From UBA1724 sp963621575 (lineage in GTDB: Bacteria; Verrucomicrobiota; Lentisphaeria; Oligosphaerales; Oligosphaeraceae), in assembly GCA_963621575.1 (NCBI GenBank), contig CAVFEH010000011.1, forward strand, positions 5,478-69,477: a stretch of 64,000 nucleotides of DNA. The letters are read 5' to 3'. Positions 51,629 to 60,876 of the stretch are shown here, one piece after another (within the stretch, counting starts at the first letter, position 1; every line of letters begins with the position of its first letter). Under the pieces are notes generated by a model. The model was not told the DNA's origin, did not search any database, and saw only the letters and a list, made by a program, of their open reading frames with translations. The position numbers and the translations under genes are program-made.

Positions 51629-52876
51629 CTACTTCGCGGGCTCGATGACGTCGAAGCCGGTATAAGGACGCAGGACCTCGGGAACCACCACGGAGCCGTC
51701 CTCGCGCTGGTTGTTCTCCAGGATCGCGCAGACCACCCGGTCGGTGAGGCCGGTGGCGCTGATGGTGTGGACAAAGCCCTTCCCGCCGTCGGCGTCCTTG
51801 TAGCGGATGTTCAGGCGGCGGCTCTGGAAGTCGGTGAGGTTGGAGTTGCTGGTGACCTCACGGTAGCCGTTGTAGCCAGGGAACCAGGCCTCGCAGTCAT
51901 ACTTCTTGTAGGCGGGTGCGCCCAGGTCACCGATGCAGACGTTCACCACGTGGTAGGGAACGCCCAGCTGCTGGAGAAGATGCTCCTCGTTGGCCAGGCA
52001 CTCCTCATGGCACTTGGGGGAGTCCTCGGGACGGCAGAGGATGATCTGCTCCACCTTGTGGAACTGGTGGACGCGGAAGATGCCGCGGGCCTCTTTTCCG
52101 TAGGAGCCGGCCTCGGTGCGGAAGCAGGGGGTGTAGGCGGTGAGTCGCTCGGGCAGCCTGGCGCCATCCATGATCTCGTCTGCGTGGAAGCCCACCAGGG
52201 TCTGCTCTGCGGTTCCGATGAGGCAGAGGTCCTCGCCGCCGATGGAATAGATCTGGTCCTTGAAGAAGGGCAGGTATCCCGTGCCGAAGAGAGTGCGGGC
52301 CTTGGCGGCGCAGGGGGACATCATCATGGTGAACCCACGCTTCACCAGCTCCTTCTGGGCCCAGAAATACATGGCCTGGGTGAGCATGGCGCCCTTTCCG
52401 ACCCAGTAGTAAAAGCCGCTCTGGGCCACTTTGGAGCCGCGCTGGGTGTCGATGATGCCCAGGATTTCGCCGATGGCCTGGTGGTCACGGGGCGGGAAGG
52501 AGAAGGAGGGCTTCGCGCCCACCACCTTCACCTCCACGTTGTCCGCGTCGCTCTCGCCATCGGGAGTGTCCGGCGACTGGAAATTGGGCAGCCAGGTCAG
52601 CTTCTCCTCCACCTGCGCCTTCAGGGACTCCTGGAGGCTCTCCTTCTCCGCCAGAAGGCCCTTCATCGCCTTCACCTGCTCACGGGCCGCCGGGTTGCCC
52701 TGGCACTCCTTGGAAAGGCGGTTGCGCTCGGCGCGCAGGTCCTCCGTCTCACGCATCAGCTTCAAATACTCCTGGTCCAGGGCGCGCAGGGCGTCCACGT
52801 CCACGTCGTACTTGCGCTTGGCGCAATTCTGCTTGATCAGGTCGGGGTTTTCGCGGAGAATTTTGATGTCTATCAT
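51629..52876 (-). CDS. serS: Seryl-tRNA synthetase
   Basis: Class II synthetase charging tRNA-Ser (and tRNA-Sec). 415 residues: an N-terminal coiled-coil arm (about residues 25-105, LRALDQEYLKLMRETEDLRAERN in part) that binds the tRNA long variable arm, and a catalytic domain with motif 2 FRTEAGSYGKEARGIFRVHQ, YREVTSNSNLTDFQSRR and motif 3 region GLTDRVVCAILENNQ followed by VPEVLRPY. The start is the ATG at 52874-52876 (MIDIKIL), typical of SerRS. It is 77 bases after maeB and starts a run of housekeeping genes. Confidence 0.95.
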   Translation of the reverse strand: MIDIKILRENPDLIKQNCAKRKYDVDVDALRALDQEYLKLMRETEDLRAERNRLSKECQGNPAAREQVKAMKGLLAEKESLQESLKAQVEEKLTWLPNFQSPDTPDGESDADNVEVKVVGAKPSFSFPPRDHQAIGEILGIIDTQRGSKVAQSGFYYWVGKGAMLTQAMYFWAQKELVKRGFTMMMSPCAAKARTLFGTGYLPFFKDQIYSIGGEDLCLIGTAEQTLVGFHADEIMDGARLPERLTAYTPCFRTEAGSYGKEARGIFRVHQFHKVEQIILCRPEDSPKCHEECLANEEHLLQQLGVPYHVVNVCIGDLGAPAYKKYDCEAWFPGYNGYREVTSNSNLTDFQSRRLNIRYKDADGGKGFVHTISATGLTDRVVCAILENNQREDGSVVVPEVLRPYTGFDVIEPAK

Positions 52877-52953
52877 GGAATGCTTCGGGCCTCCTTGGCC
52901 CGGGATGGGGTCTTGTGCAATCGGGGAAACTCTATACGTGTCGCGTCCGCACG

Positions 52954-54276
52954 CTACGCGTGGATGCGCGCTGCCACGGCCTTCTCGTAGGCATCCAGGT
53001 CGCTGATGGCGACCTGCGCCACGCCCTCCTCCATGGCGGCCTTGGCGACCATGCGGGCCACGTGGGGGACGACACGGGGGTCGAAGGGCTTGGGAATCAC
53101 GTAGGACTCCTTCAGGGGGTTGGCGCCGTCGAAGACGCCCGCGGCGGCATCCTGGGGATATGCGGCCTCCAGGATTCTGCGGACCTCGCCCTCCACGGGC
53201 ATGCGGGCGATCTCCGCCAGCGCATGGGAGGCGGCCAGCTGCATGCCGGCGGTGATGTCCTTCGCGCGGACATCCAGGGCGCCGCGGAAGATTCCGGGGA
53301 ATCCCAGGACGTTGTTGATCTGGTTGGGGAAGTCGGTGCGGCCGGTGCCCACCACGGCGGCGCCGGCCGCCTTGGCCAGTTCGGGCATGATCTCGGGCAC
53401 GGGATTGGCCATGGCGAAAACCACGGCGCCAGGGGCCATGGAGCGGACCATCTCCGGGGTCACGCAGGCGGCCACGGAACAGCCCAGGAAGACGTCGGCG
53501 CCCTTCATGGCGTCTGCCAGGCACTTCACATCCGTGCGCCCGGTGCCCAGGGCGCGTTTGGCCTCGTTGGAGGCATTCTGGCGAGTCACCACGCCGCGGG
53601 AGTCGCAGACCACCACGTTCTCCCGGCGGACGCCTGCGCGGATGTAGAACTCCAGGCAGGAGAGGCCGGCGGCGCCGGCGCCATTGCCCACCACCTTCAG
53701 GGACTCCAGGGGCTTGCCGGTGAGCTGGGCGGCGTTGAGCAGCGCGGCCAGCGAGATGATGGCGGTGCCGTGCTGGTCATCATGGAAGACGGGGATGCCC
53801 ATGCGCCCCTTCAGAGTGGTCTCCACCTCAAAACAGGCGGGGGCGGCGATGTCCTCCAGATTGATGCCGCCGAAGGAGGGCTCCAGGGTCTCCACGGCGT
53901 CGATGAGCTTCTTCGCATCCGTCTTGCCATCGGCGCCGTGGACTTTCCCGAGGCACAGGGGCACCGCGTCGATGCCGGCGAAGCGCTTGAAGAGGACGCA
54001 CTTGCCCTCCATCACGGGGAGTCCCGCCTCGGGACCGATGTTCCCCAGGCCCAGCACCGCGGTGCCGTCAGAAACCACGGCCACCGTATTGCCCTTGCCC
54101 GTGTAGCGGTAGACGTCCTCGATCCGGTCGTGAATCTCCAGGCAGGGCTTCGCCACGCCGGGGGTATACGCCAGAGCCAGGTCGTGCTGGGTGAGACAGG
54201 GTTTGGAGGGCTGCACGGCCAGCTTGCCGGGAACGGGCTCGCTGTGGTACGCCAGGGCTTCGGTGTTCAGGTCCAT
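52954..54276 (-). CDS. maeB: NADP-dependent malic enzyme (MaeB-type, short form)
   Basis: Oxidatively decarboxylates malate to pyruvate with NAD(P) reduction. 440 residues with the malic-enzyme landmarks LALAYTPGVAKPCLEI, VAVVSDGTAVLGLGNIGP, IPVFHDDQHGTAI, the dinucleotide loop VVGNGAGAAGLSCLE, and the late FPNQINNVLGFPGIFRGALDV. The large MaeB of proteobacteria carries a C-terminal phosphotransacetylase domain; this one stops at the malic domain. A TATAGTAACC promoter element lies about 85 bases upstream. serS follows after 77 bases. Confidence 0.93.
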   Translation of the reverse strand: MDLNTEALAYHSEPVPGKLAVQPSKPCLTQHDLALAYTPGVAKPCLEIHDRIEDVYRYTGKGNTVAVVSDGTAVLGLGNIGPEAGLPVMEGKCVLFKRFAGIDAVPLCLGKVHGADGKTDAKKLIDAVETLEPSFGGINLEDIAAPACFEVETTLKGRMGIPVFHDDQHGTAIISLAALLNAAQLTGKPLESLKVVGNGAGAAGLSCLEFYIRAGVRRENVVVCDSRGVVTRQNASNEAKRALGTGRTDVKCLADAMKGADVFLGCSVAACVTPEMVRSMAPGAVVFAMANPVPEIMPELAKAAGAAVVGTGRTDFPNQINNVLGFPGIFRGALDVRAKDITAGMQLAASHALAEIARMPVEGEVRRILEAAYPQDAAAGVFDGANPLKESYVIPKPFDPRVVPHVARMVAKAAMEEGVAQVAISDLDAYEKAVAARIHA

Positions 54277-54360
54277 GGAAAGCGAAAAAGAAGGAATGAA
54301 AAGCGCGGGGAAAAGGCGTTTTTGCCATCCGGAATCCCCCTGCCCGGCGGCGGTCTGGTT

Positions 54361-54366
54361 ACTATA
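54361..54366 (-). promoter_or_regulatory. Putative -10 element of maeB
   Basis: TATAGT followed by AACC on the minus strand, identical to the -10 of tRNA-Gly and tRNA-Val in this window. The -35 is poor (no TTGACA-like hexamer at 16-18 bases), so this is weaker evidence. Confidence 0.35.
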
Positions 54367-54373
54367 AGGCCCG

Positions 54374-54401
54374 TTGCCAACATTGCATACGGAGTTATAT
54401 T
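54374..54401 (+). promoter_or_regulatory. Putative promoter of rpoZ
   Basis: TTGCCA (54374-54379), 16-base spacer, TATATT (54396-54401), about 125 bases before the rpoZ ATG. It is back to back with the maeB element. Confidence 0.4.
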
Positions 54402-54524
54402 ACGAGGATTGCCCGAATTCCGGTGGAAACCGGCAATCCGGGAACCCCTTTTCGATTGACAAGAAGACACCCCCGAGGCCCCACGTTTTTGGGCGGAGGG
54501 GCAACCAGTGGAGCAAACCATCCC

Positions 54525-54815
54525 ATGAACGAAGAATATCTGCGTCAGGCAGTGGCCAAGGCGAAGGAAATGTGTGCCGAGCGGGGAGAGGCCTTTGACC
54601 TGCGACTCTTCATCACCGGCGTCTCCAAGCGCGCCAGCCAGCTGGCCAAGGGATACCGCCGGCTCATCCCACTCACCCCCGGAGACAACACCCCGCTGCT
54701 GGACCTGGCCCTGCGTGAAGTCGCCGCCGGAAAGATCCTCATCGAGCGCGGGGACTACCACGCCATCGAACAGGCCGAACGCGACAACATGGAGATCGCT
54801 TCCGTCAACGACTAG
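54525..54815 (+). CDS. rpoZ: RNA polymerase omega subunit
   Basis: A 96-residue protein. The core omega motif is VSKRASQLAKGYRRLIPL followed by DLALREVAAGKI, as in RpoZ (usual form: .SKRARQL..G...L.........ALREIA.G.I). The N-terminus is slightly longer and helical (MNEEYLRQAVAKAKEMCAE) and the C-terminus ends EQAERDNMEIASVND. Omega assists assembly and stability of the RNA polymerase beta-prime subunit. The ATG at 54525-54527 is supported by GGAGCAAACC a few bases upstream. It is separated from the next gene by an intrinsic terminator. spoT and gmk, common neighbours elsewhere, are absent here. Confidence 0.8.
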   Translation: MNEEYLRQAVAKAKEMCAERGEAFDLRLFITGVSKRASQLAKGYRRLIPLTPGDNTPLLDLALREVAAGKILIERGDYHAIEQAERDNMEIASVND

Positions 54816-54840
54816 CGCTTCCCCGAAAACCCGCTCTCCC

Positions 54841-54880
54841 AAGGCGGCGACTCCCCTCCCGGGCGCCGCCGCCTTTTTTT
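54841..54880 (+). terminator. Intrinsic terminator after rpoZ
   Basis: GGCGGCG-loop-CGCCGCC with GCCTTTTTTT, starting 26 bases after the rpoZ stop. Confidence 0.8.
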
Positions 54881-54984
54881 CGTCGACGCATCCGCGCCAA
54901 AGCCACCATACCCTCCGCAGGAAGGGACGCTCTCCCCTCCGGCGGCCAGGGGCAGGCGGGGCAATCCTCGGGCTCCGCGCATTC

Positions 54985-56154
54985 ATGACAACCGACAACC
55001 AACGCCCCACGCTCCGGCAGTGGGGATGCCTCCTGGGGCTCACGGCAGCCGCCACCGTCTACAACACCTCCGAATTCCTGCCCACCGCGCTTTTGACCAA
55101 CATCGGCGGGAGCCTGGCGGTCTCGGAGAGCCGCGTAGGATTGGTCATCTCCGTCTACGCGTGGGTGGTGACCCTCCTCTCCCTCCCCCTCATGGTCCTG
55201 GCCAGCCGCTTCTCCATGCGGCGGATCCTCTTCTGGGTGCTGGGACTCTTCGCCCTGCTGCAGCTGGCCACCGGACTCTCCCAGGGATACTGGGCGCTGA
55301 TGGCCAGCCGCATGGGCGTGGCATGCGTCCACGCGCTCTTCTGGGCCATCGTGGCGCCCCTGGCGGTGCGGCAGATGCCAGAAGCCTGGCATGGCATGGC
55401 CCTGGGAACCCTCTCCGTGGGCTCCTCCGTGGCAATGGTCCTGGGAATCCCCCTGGGACGCGCGCTGGGACTCCACGTGGGCTGGCGCGGCGCCTTCCTG
55501 ACCCTGGGCGCCCTGGCCGCCGCGCTCTTCCTGGCACTCCTCCCCACCCTGCCCCCCGCCCCGAAGGAAAAAGCCTTCACATTCCGGGAAATCCCCGGAC
55601 TGCTGAAGAACCGGACTCTCCTAAAAATCTACGGCGCAACCATCCTGGCGCTGGGCGGATACTACTGCTGGAACAGCTACCTGGACGCCTTCCTCCTGAA
55701 GACCGCCGGGCTCACCCCCAACGCCATCACCGGCATCTTCACCGTCCTGGGAATCGCCAGCGTGGGAGGCGGAGTCCTCTACACACTGGTCTCCCGGCGC
55801 TGCAACCGCCTCCTGGAGCTGGGCGTCCTGACCATGGGAATCCCGCTGCTGGCACTCCTGCCGGCAACGCGCTTCCTGGCGGCCACCGCCCTCCTCTGCG
55901 CCATCCCCGCCATCGGCTTCACCCTCTTCAATGTGGCCTGCCAGTCCGACGTCGTCAGCTCCACCCGGGGAAATGCCTCCGCAGTGGCCATGGCAATCTT
56001 CTCTGCACTCTTCAATCTGGGCGTGGCGGCTGGGACCCTCCTGGGCGCCGGCGTCTGCAACATCGCTTCCCTGGGATGGACCGCACCCGTAGGCGGACTC
56101 CTGGCGCTCCTGGCACTGTCCACCACCTTCTTCGGACGCTCCCAAAAAACATAA
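54985..56154 (+). CDS. MFS transporter, DHA1 family (SotB/AraJ-like exporter)
   Basis: 389 residues, 12 helices. The N-terminal YNTSEFLPTALLTNI, the loop RFSMRRILFW and WAIVAPLAVRQMP are features of the AraJ/SotB sugar or drug efflux group. Exact substrates are unknown. The ATG at 54985-54987 is used: homology begins at GCLLGLTAAATVYNTSEF. The stop is 8 bases before the GH42-like gene, so the two are likely co-transcribed, and export or uptake of sugar is a plausible shared theme. Confidence 0.82.
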   Translation: MTTDNQRPTLRQWGCLLGLTAAATVYNTSEFLPTALLTNIGGSLAVSESRVGLVISVYAWVVTLLSLPLMVLASRFSMRRILFWVLGLFALLQLATGLSQGYWALMASRMGVACVHALFWAIVAPLAVRQMPEAWHGMALGTLSVGSSVAMVLGIPLGRALGLHVGWRGAFLTLGALAAALFLALLPTLPPAPKEKAFTFREIPGLLKNRTLLKIYGATILALGGYYCWNSYLDAFLLKTAGLTPNAITGIFTVLGIASVGGGVLYTLVSRRCNRLLELGVLTMGIPLLALLPATRFLAATALLCAIPAIGFTLFNVACQSDVVSSTRGNASAVAMAIFSALFNLGVAAGTLLGAGVCNIASLGWTAPVGGLLALLALSTTFFGRSQKT

Positions 56155-56162
56155 AAAACACC

Positions 56163-58964
56163 ATGCGAACCACCCTCCAGAAAACGCTGTCGGCATCCTG
56201 CCTGCTCCTCCTGGCCATGGTCCTCCCCGCACAGGCATATCCGCGGGCGCAGTGGCTCTACTACCCGGAGCCCGTGGAGGCGAGCCAGAATGTCCCCCGG
56301 TACTACTGGACGGATCTGGAGATCCCCGCCGATGTGAAGGCCGTGCGCATCAACGCCCTGTTGGATGACGGCGGCGACGTGCTCGTGGACGGACGGGCGA
56401 CCCGGTCATTCCATGAGGTCCCCGCCAAAGGCGTCTTCCCCTCCCAGGAGGGCGACCTGACGGAGTTCCTCACCCCCGGAAGGCACCGCGTGGAGTTGGA
56501 GAACACGAATGTCGCCGGCGTGGGCGGCGTTGTCTGCAAGATCACCGTGGAGCGCGCCGACGGCACCCTGGACGAATCCTTCTCCGATCCGGCAACCTGG
56601 AAAAGCGCGAAGGCGCCCTCCCTGTCGGGCGGCGAAGCGGCCTCTGAGACGCCAATGACCTACGGCGACATGTGGGCCGCGCCTTGGTCCGGACTCTTCC
56701 ATGTGGAGCCCCTGGCCTGCCAGGAGGAGATCCAGGCACGCCGGGAGAAGGCCCGCCTCCGGATGGCGGACCTGACCGACCGCGCCGAGATCGCGAGGCG
56801 CCTGGAGTCCGAGGAGAATCCCGAGGCCCGCGTGGAATACCAGGACGGAAAGGCCATGATCCGCATCGGCGATGCCCTCTATCCCGCCGTCATCTACAGC
56901 GCCCACCGCTACCAGAACTTCGCCAACGACACCTTCACCGACAGCGTGCGGAACTTCCGCGACGCGGAGCTGGATCTGCAGGTCATGGGCGCCAGCCTCC
57001 GGGACATCTGGAAGGGCGACGGCCAATACGACTTCTCCGCCCTGGACGAATGGCCCTGGGAGGCGCTCTCCCTGGAGCCCGATCTCCGGATCCTCTTCAA
57101 CATCGATTGCCGGGAACCGCCCGTCTGGTGGATGGAGCAGCACCCGGAAGAACTCATCGTCTATCTCTCCCCCCTGGGAAAGACCTCCACGGACGACGAC
57201 TGCAACAAGATCCCCGCTCCCTCCTTCGCCAGCGATCTGTACCGAACACAGGTCTGCGACTATCTGAAGGCCCTGGTGGAATACATCGAGGCGCAGCCCT
57301 GGGGAAAGCGGGTCTTCGGATACCGCTTCGACATGGGCGTCTACATGGAGTGGCACTACTACGGAATGTTCTACGCACCCGACGACTCCGCCCCCATGCG
57401 CCGGCGCTTCCGGAAATACGTGCAGGAGAAATACGGCACTGACGAGGCGCTTCAGAAGGCCTGGAGGAATCCCTCGGCCACCCTGGCCTCCGCCACCATG
57501 TCACCCCTCCGGGAACGCCAGAATCCCAAGGGCGGCGACCTCTGCGACCCCGTCCAGGACGCACGGCTCCTGGATACCATGCACTGCATCACCGAGGCCG
57601 TCTTCCAGACCATGATCGAGGGCGACCGCACCATCAAGGAAGCCTGCGGATGGCGGAAGCTGGTGGGGAATTTCTACGGATACTTCTTCAACATGCCCTT
57701 CCCAGGCCCCGGACAACACCCGCTCCTCCTGCAGGCCCTGGAAAGCCCCTGCGTGGACTTCCATTCCATGCCGCCGCCCTACAAGACCCCGAACCGGGAA
57801 TTCGGCCACCCGCAACTCTCCCGCGGAGTCCCCGAGAGCTACCGCATCCGAAACAAGCTCCACATCGTGGAGGCCGACACGCGCACCCACACCGTCACCT
57901 ACGGCGATGACAACAACTGCTACGTGCGGACCCCGCAGGAGACGGTCCAGCAGCTCGCCCGCGACTTCGTCAACGCGCTGTGCACCGGATGCGGCTTCTG
58001 GTATTTCGACTTCGGGCAGGGATGGTACGGCGATCCGCTGGTGGGCGAATACCTGAAGAAGCTCCGCCCCATCTGGGAGACCTGGGCGCCCTGCCAGAGC
58101 GCCGCGGAGGTGGCTGTGGTGGTCGACATGGATTCCGTCCTCTACCAGTGCACCGACAAGACCTCCGCCGACAACGCCGCCGCCGACCGCGTGCGATACG
58201 CCCTGTCCCTGGCCGGGGTCCCCTGCGACACCATCCTCTCCAGCGACCTGGAGGACCCCCGGCTCCCCCAATACAAGGCATACGTCTTCATCAACCAAGT
58301 CCGCCACAACGCCGCACTGGTCGCCCAGGCGCGAAAGCTACGGGAAATGGGCCGGAGCCTCATCTGGCTCCACCACGCCGGCTATATTGACGAAGCGCAA
58401 GGCGAAGGCATCGCCTTCATGGAGGAACTCACCGGCGTCCCCGGCATTCGCGAGAGTGACTGGACCCTGGATGACCTGGCGCAGATCCTCCAGGAGGACC
58501 GCCTGGACGGCACCCGCGCCGTGCGGGAACTCGTCGACATCCGCCCCGCCCTGGAGATCCAGGCGCCCGCGGGCACCGCCCTGACGGCCACCCAGAGCAT
58601 CCCCGCCTCCACGCCCGGCGGCGCCCCCCGCGTCACCCAGGCGGTCCTGCGGCATCCCGCCGGCGGCGCCACGCTGCTGGCCCTGGTGCCCGTAATCGAC
58701 CCGGCGCTCCTGCGGGGCTTCCTGGAGGCCGCCGGCGTCCACATCTACTACCGGGAAACCGACGGAATCCTCTATGCCAACCAGAGCTACGTGGGGCTCC
58801 ATCTGGGTCCCAATGGCGGTGGAGTGCGCGCCATCGAACTTCCCCGGACGGTCCGGAGGGTCGTCCAGGTGCTTCCCGAAGAGAGACTCCTCTCCGAGGA
58901 GGAGACCGACGTCATCCGCCTGGAGACTTCTCCCAACACCACCTACCTTCTCCGGATGGAATGA
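56163..58964 (+). CDS. Secreted glycoside hydrolase, GH42/clan A-like
   Basis: 933 residues. A signal peptide (LSASCLLLLAMVLPAQA, cleavage near residue 26) is followed by a beta-rich domain of about 100 residues resembling a galactose-binding/carbohydrate module (WTDLEIPADVKAVRINALLD). A TIM-barrel-like region then starts near residue 240: IYSAHRYQNF, LRILFNIDCREPPVW, and FGYRFDMGVYMEWHYYG, where Glu396 is a candidate catalytic acid/base. FRKYVQEKYGTDEALQKAW is a GH42-type element. The last 300 residues form a Rossmann-like part (AVVVDMDSVLYQ) as in beta-galactosidase trimerisation domains. The precise family and substrate are not certain. Its partners may be the MFS gene before and the ABC importer after it. 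Confidence 0.65.
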   Translation: MRTTLQKTLSASCLLLLAMVLPAQAYPRAQWLYYPEPVEASQNVPRYYWTDLEIPADVKAVRINALLDDGGDVLVDGRATRSFHEVPAKGVFPSQEGDLTEFLTPGRHRVELENTNVAGVGGVVCKITVERADGTLDESFSDPATWKSAKAPSLSGGEAASETPMTYGDMWAAPWSGLFHVEPLACQEEIQARREKARLRMADLTDRAEIARRLESEENPEARVEYQDGKAMIRIGDALYPAVIYSAHRYQNFANDTFTDSVRNFRDAELDLQVMGASLRDIWKGDGQYDFSALDEWPWEALSLEPDLRILFNIDCREPPVWWMEQHPEELIVYLSPLGKTSTDDDCNKIPAPSFASDLYRTQVCDYLKALVEYIEAQPWGKRVFGYRFDMGVYMEWHYYGMFYAPDDSAPMRRRFRKYVQEKYGTDEALQKAWRNPSATLASATMSPLRERQNPKGGDLCDPVQDARLLDTMHCITEAVFQTMIEGDRTIKEACGWRKLVGNFYGYFFNMPFPGPGQHPLLLQALESPCVDFHSMPPPYKTPNREFGHPQLSRGVPESYRIRNKLHIVEADTRTHTVTYGDDNNCYVRTPQETVQQLARDFVNALCTGCGFWYFDFGQGWYGDPLVGEYLKKLRPIWETWAPCQSAAEVAVVVDMDSVLYQCTDKTSADNAAADRVRYALSLAGVPCDTILSSDLEDPRLPQYKAYVFINQVRHNAALVAQARKLREMGRSLIWLHHAGYIDEAQGEGIAFMEELTGVPGIRESDWTLDDLAQILQEDRLDGTRAVRELVDIRPALEIQAPAGTALTATQSIPASTPGGAPRVTQAVLRHPAGGATLLALVPVIDPALLRGFLEAAGVHIYYRETDGILYANQSYVGLHLGPNGGGVRAIELPRTVRRVVQVLPEERLLSEEETDVIRLETSPNTTYLLRME

Positions 58965-59056
58965 CCGCCCCCCGGTCCAGGCTCCAAACCGCTTCTTTCT
59001 GTTCTCCCCACCCACCAAAAACAAAAACTTCCTTTTTTCTTAAGGAGAAACCACTC

Positions 59057-59875
59057 ATGAAGAAATTCTTCGCACTGTCCCTGTCCGCGTTGCTCTGCTG
59101 CGCGTTCTTCGCCGGATGCTCCAAGAAGGCCCCCCAGAGCAAGCTGGACGCCATCAAGGCCGCCGGAAAGATCGTGGTGTACACCAATCCCGAGTTCCCC
59201 CCCTATGAGTATCTGGGCGAGAACGGCGTGATCACCGGCAGCGAGATCGAGCTGGTCCACGCCATCGCCGCTGAATTGGGTGTGAAGGCCGAGGTCGTCT
59301 CCGCCGAATTCGACTCCATCATCGGCACCGTGGTCACGGGAAAGGCCGACATGGGCGCCTCCGGCTTCACCATCACCGAGGAACGCAAGCAGACCGTGGA
59401 CTTCTCCATCCCCTTCGTCCGCTCCACCCAGTATCTCATCCTCCCCGAGGACAGCCCCATCAAGACGGTTGAGGATCTGGCGGGCAAGAAAGTCGGCGGA
59501 CAGCAGGGAACCACCGGCCTCATGATGATCGAGAACACCATCCGCGACGGCATCCTCAAGGACACCGGCTGCGAGTCCAAGCCCTACAACAACGCCCCCG
59601 ACGCCACCGTCGCCATGGTCGCCGGCCAGATTGACGCCGTGGTCATTGACGAGCTGGTCGCCATCTCCCTGGCCAAGAAGAACCCCGGGTTCAAGGCCAT
59701 CCCCATGGTGAAGGCCGACGGCAACGGCCTGGAGGAGCCCGAGGAATTCGGAATCATCATCCACAAGGGCAACGAGGACCTGCTGGAGGTCATCAACTCC
59801 GTCATCGCCCAGTGCCGCATTGACGGCAGAATGGCGATGTGGCAGTCCGAGCACACCGAGAAGTCCGCCCAGTAA
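59057..59875 (+). CDS. Amino-acid ABC transporter, substrate-binding lipoprotein
   Basis: 272 residues. A lipoprotein signal peptide ends in FAGC (Cys21), so the protein is probably anchored to the inner membrane. The SBP fold of the polar amino acid family (GlnH/HisJ type) follows: IVVYTNPEFPPYEYLGE, ADMGASGFTITEERKQTVDF, KVGGQQGTTGLMMIE and a C-terminal EEFGIIIHKGNEDLLEVIN. AAGGAG at 59042-59047 supports the start. The permease and ATPase genes follow in the same direction. Ligand specificity cannot be read directly. Confidence 0.9.
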   Translation: MKKFFALSLSALLCCAFFAGCSKKAPQSKLDAIKAAGKIVVYTNPEFPPYEYLGENGVITGSEIELVHAIAAELGVKAEVVSAEFDSIIGTVVTGKADMGASGFTITEERKQTVDFSIPFVRSTQYLILPEDSPIKTVEDLAGKKVGGQQGTTGLMMIENTIRDGILKDTGCESKPYNNAPDATVAMVAGQIDAVVIDELVAISLAKKNPGFKAIPMVKADGNGLEEPEEFGIIIHKGNEDLLEVINSVIAQCRIDGRMAMWQSEHTEKSAQ

Positions 59876-60069
59876 ACAACCACACAGCCGAATCCGCCGG
59901 ACGACACCTCCACGCAGGGAGGCGCGCCTGGCGGTGACGCAGCCGGACGGGGCCCGCCCGCGGAGGAGGAAAAGAAAAGCCCCCCCTCCCCCGGAGCCCC
60001 GCCTCTCTTTTTTTCCACCGGAACCCACAGGGGACCCAAGATTCCCCGGAACCGCATCCCGACACCCCC

Positions 60070-60849
60070 ATGTCACCCGACTCGCCAGCCTTCCTCCGCT
60101 ACCTGCATGACGCCGTCAACCGGACCTTCCTCGTGGATGATCGATACAAGATCTTCCTGGACGGCTTCCTCAACACCATGCAGATCACCGTGGGAGCCCT
60201 GCTCCTGGGAATCTTCATCGGCGTCAGCGTGGCCGTCATCCGGGTGTATGTATACCAGGCGCAGCCGAAGCCATTCTGGAAGTCCGCATGGGGATTCCTG
60301 CGCTCCGGAAAAAGCTATCACCTCCGCAGCGTGCTCCTCCAGATCATGGACCGGCTGGCGGAACTCTATCTGACTGTCTTCCGCGGGACCCCCGTTGTGG
60401 TCCAGCTGATGATCTGGGCATTCGTCATCCTCTCCCAGACAAACCCCATCCTTGTCGCCATGATCGGCTTCGGGGTCAACTCCGGAGCCTACGTGGCCGA
60501 GATCGCCCGCGCCGGCATCATGGCGGTGGACAAGGGCCAGACCGAGGCCGGGCGCTCCCTGGGACTCTCCGCATGGACCACCATGCGGCTCATCGTACTG
60601 CCGCAAGCCTTCAAGAATGTCCTGCCGGCCCTGGGCAACGAATTCATCTCCCTGCTGAAGGAGACCTCCATCGTGGGATACATCGCCATCGTGGACCTCA
60701 CCAAGGCGGCCGGATTGGTCCGCGCCAGGACCTTCGACGCCTTCTTCCCCCTGATCTGCGTGGCCCTGGTCTACCTCTTCCTGGTGCTGCTGCTCAGCGC
60801 CGCCCAGAAGAGACTGGAAAAACATCTTCGCGAAAGCGAACGCAAGTAG
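60070..60849 (+). CDS. Amino-acid ABC transporter, permease
   Basis: 259 residues, HisM/GlnP type with five or six helices. The coupling EAA-loop is visible: EAGRSLGLSAWTTMRLIVLP. The segment LDGFLNTMQITVGALLLGIF is typical for the first TMD. The insertion of about 35 residues around QPKPFWKSAWGFLRSGKSYH is longer than usual. The stop is 27 bases before the ATPase ATG. The 194-base gap to the binding protein contains no gene. Confidence 0.9.
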   Translation: MSPDSPAFLRYLHDAVNRTFLVDDRYKIFLDGFLNTMQITVGALLLGIFIGVSVAVIRVYVYQAQPKPFWKSAWGFLRSGKSYHLRSVLLQIMDRLAELYLTVFRGTPVVVQLMIWAFVILSQTNPILVAMIGFGVNSGAYVAEIARAGIMAVDKGQTEAGRSLGLSAWTTMRLIVLPQAFKNVLPALGNEFISLLKETSIVGYIAIVDLTKAAGLVRARTFDAFFPLICVALVYLFLVLLLSAAQKRLEKHLRESERK

Positions 60850-60876
60850 ACCCCGGCGCGAAGGAGACCGTATTCT

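Noticed and set aside
55020..56162. In-frame extension of the GH42-like gene back into the MFS gene
   Set aside because: It is the other frame of the MFS exporter; the signal peptide at 56163 marks the true start.
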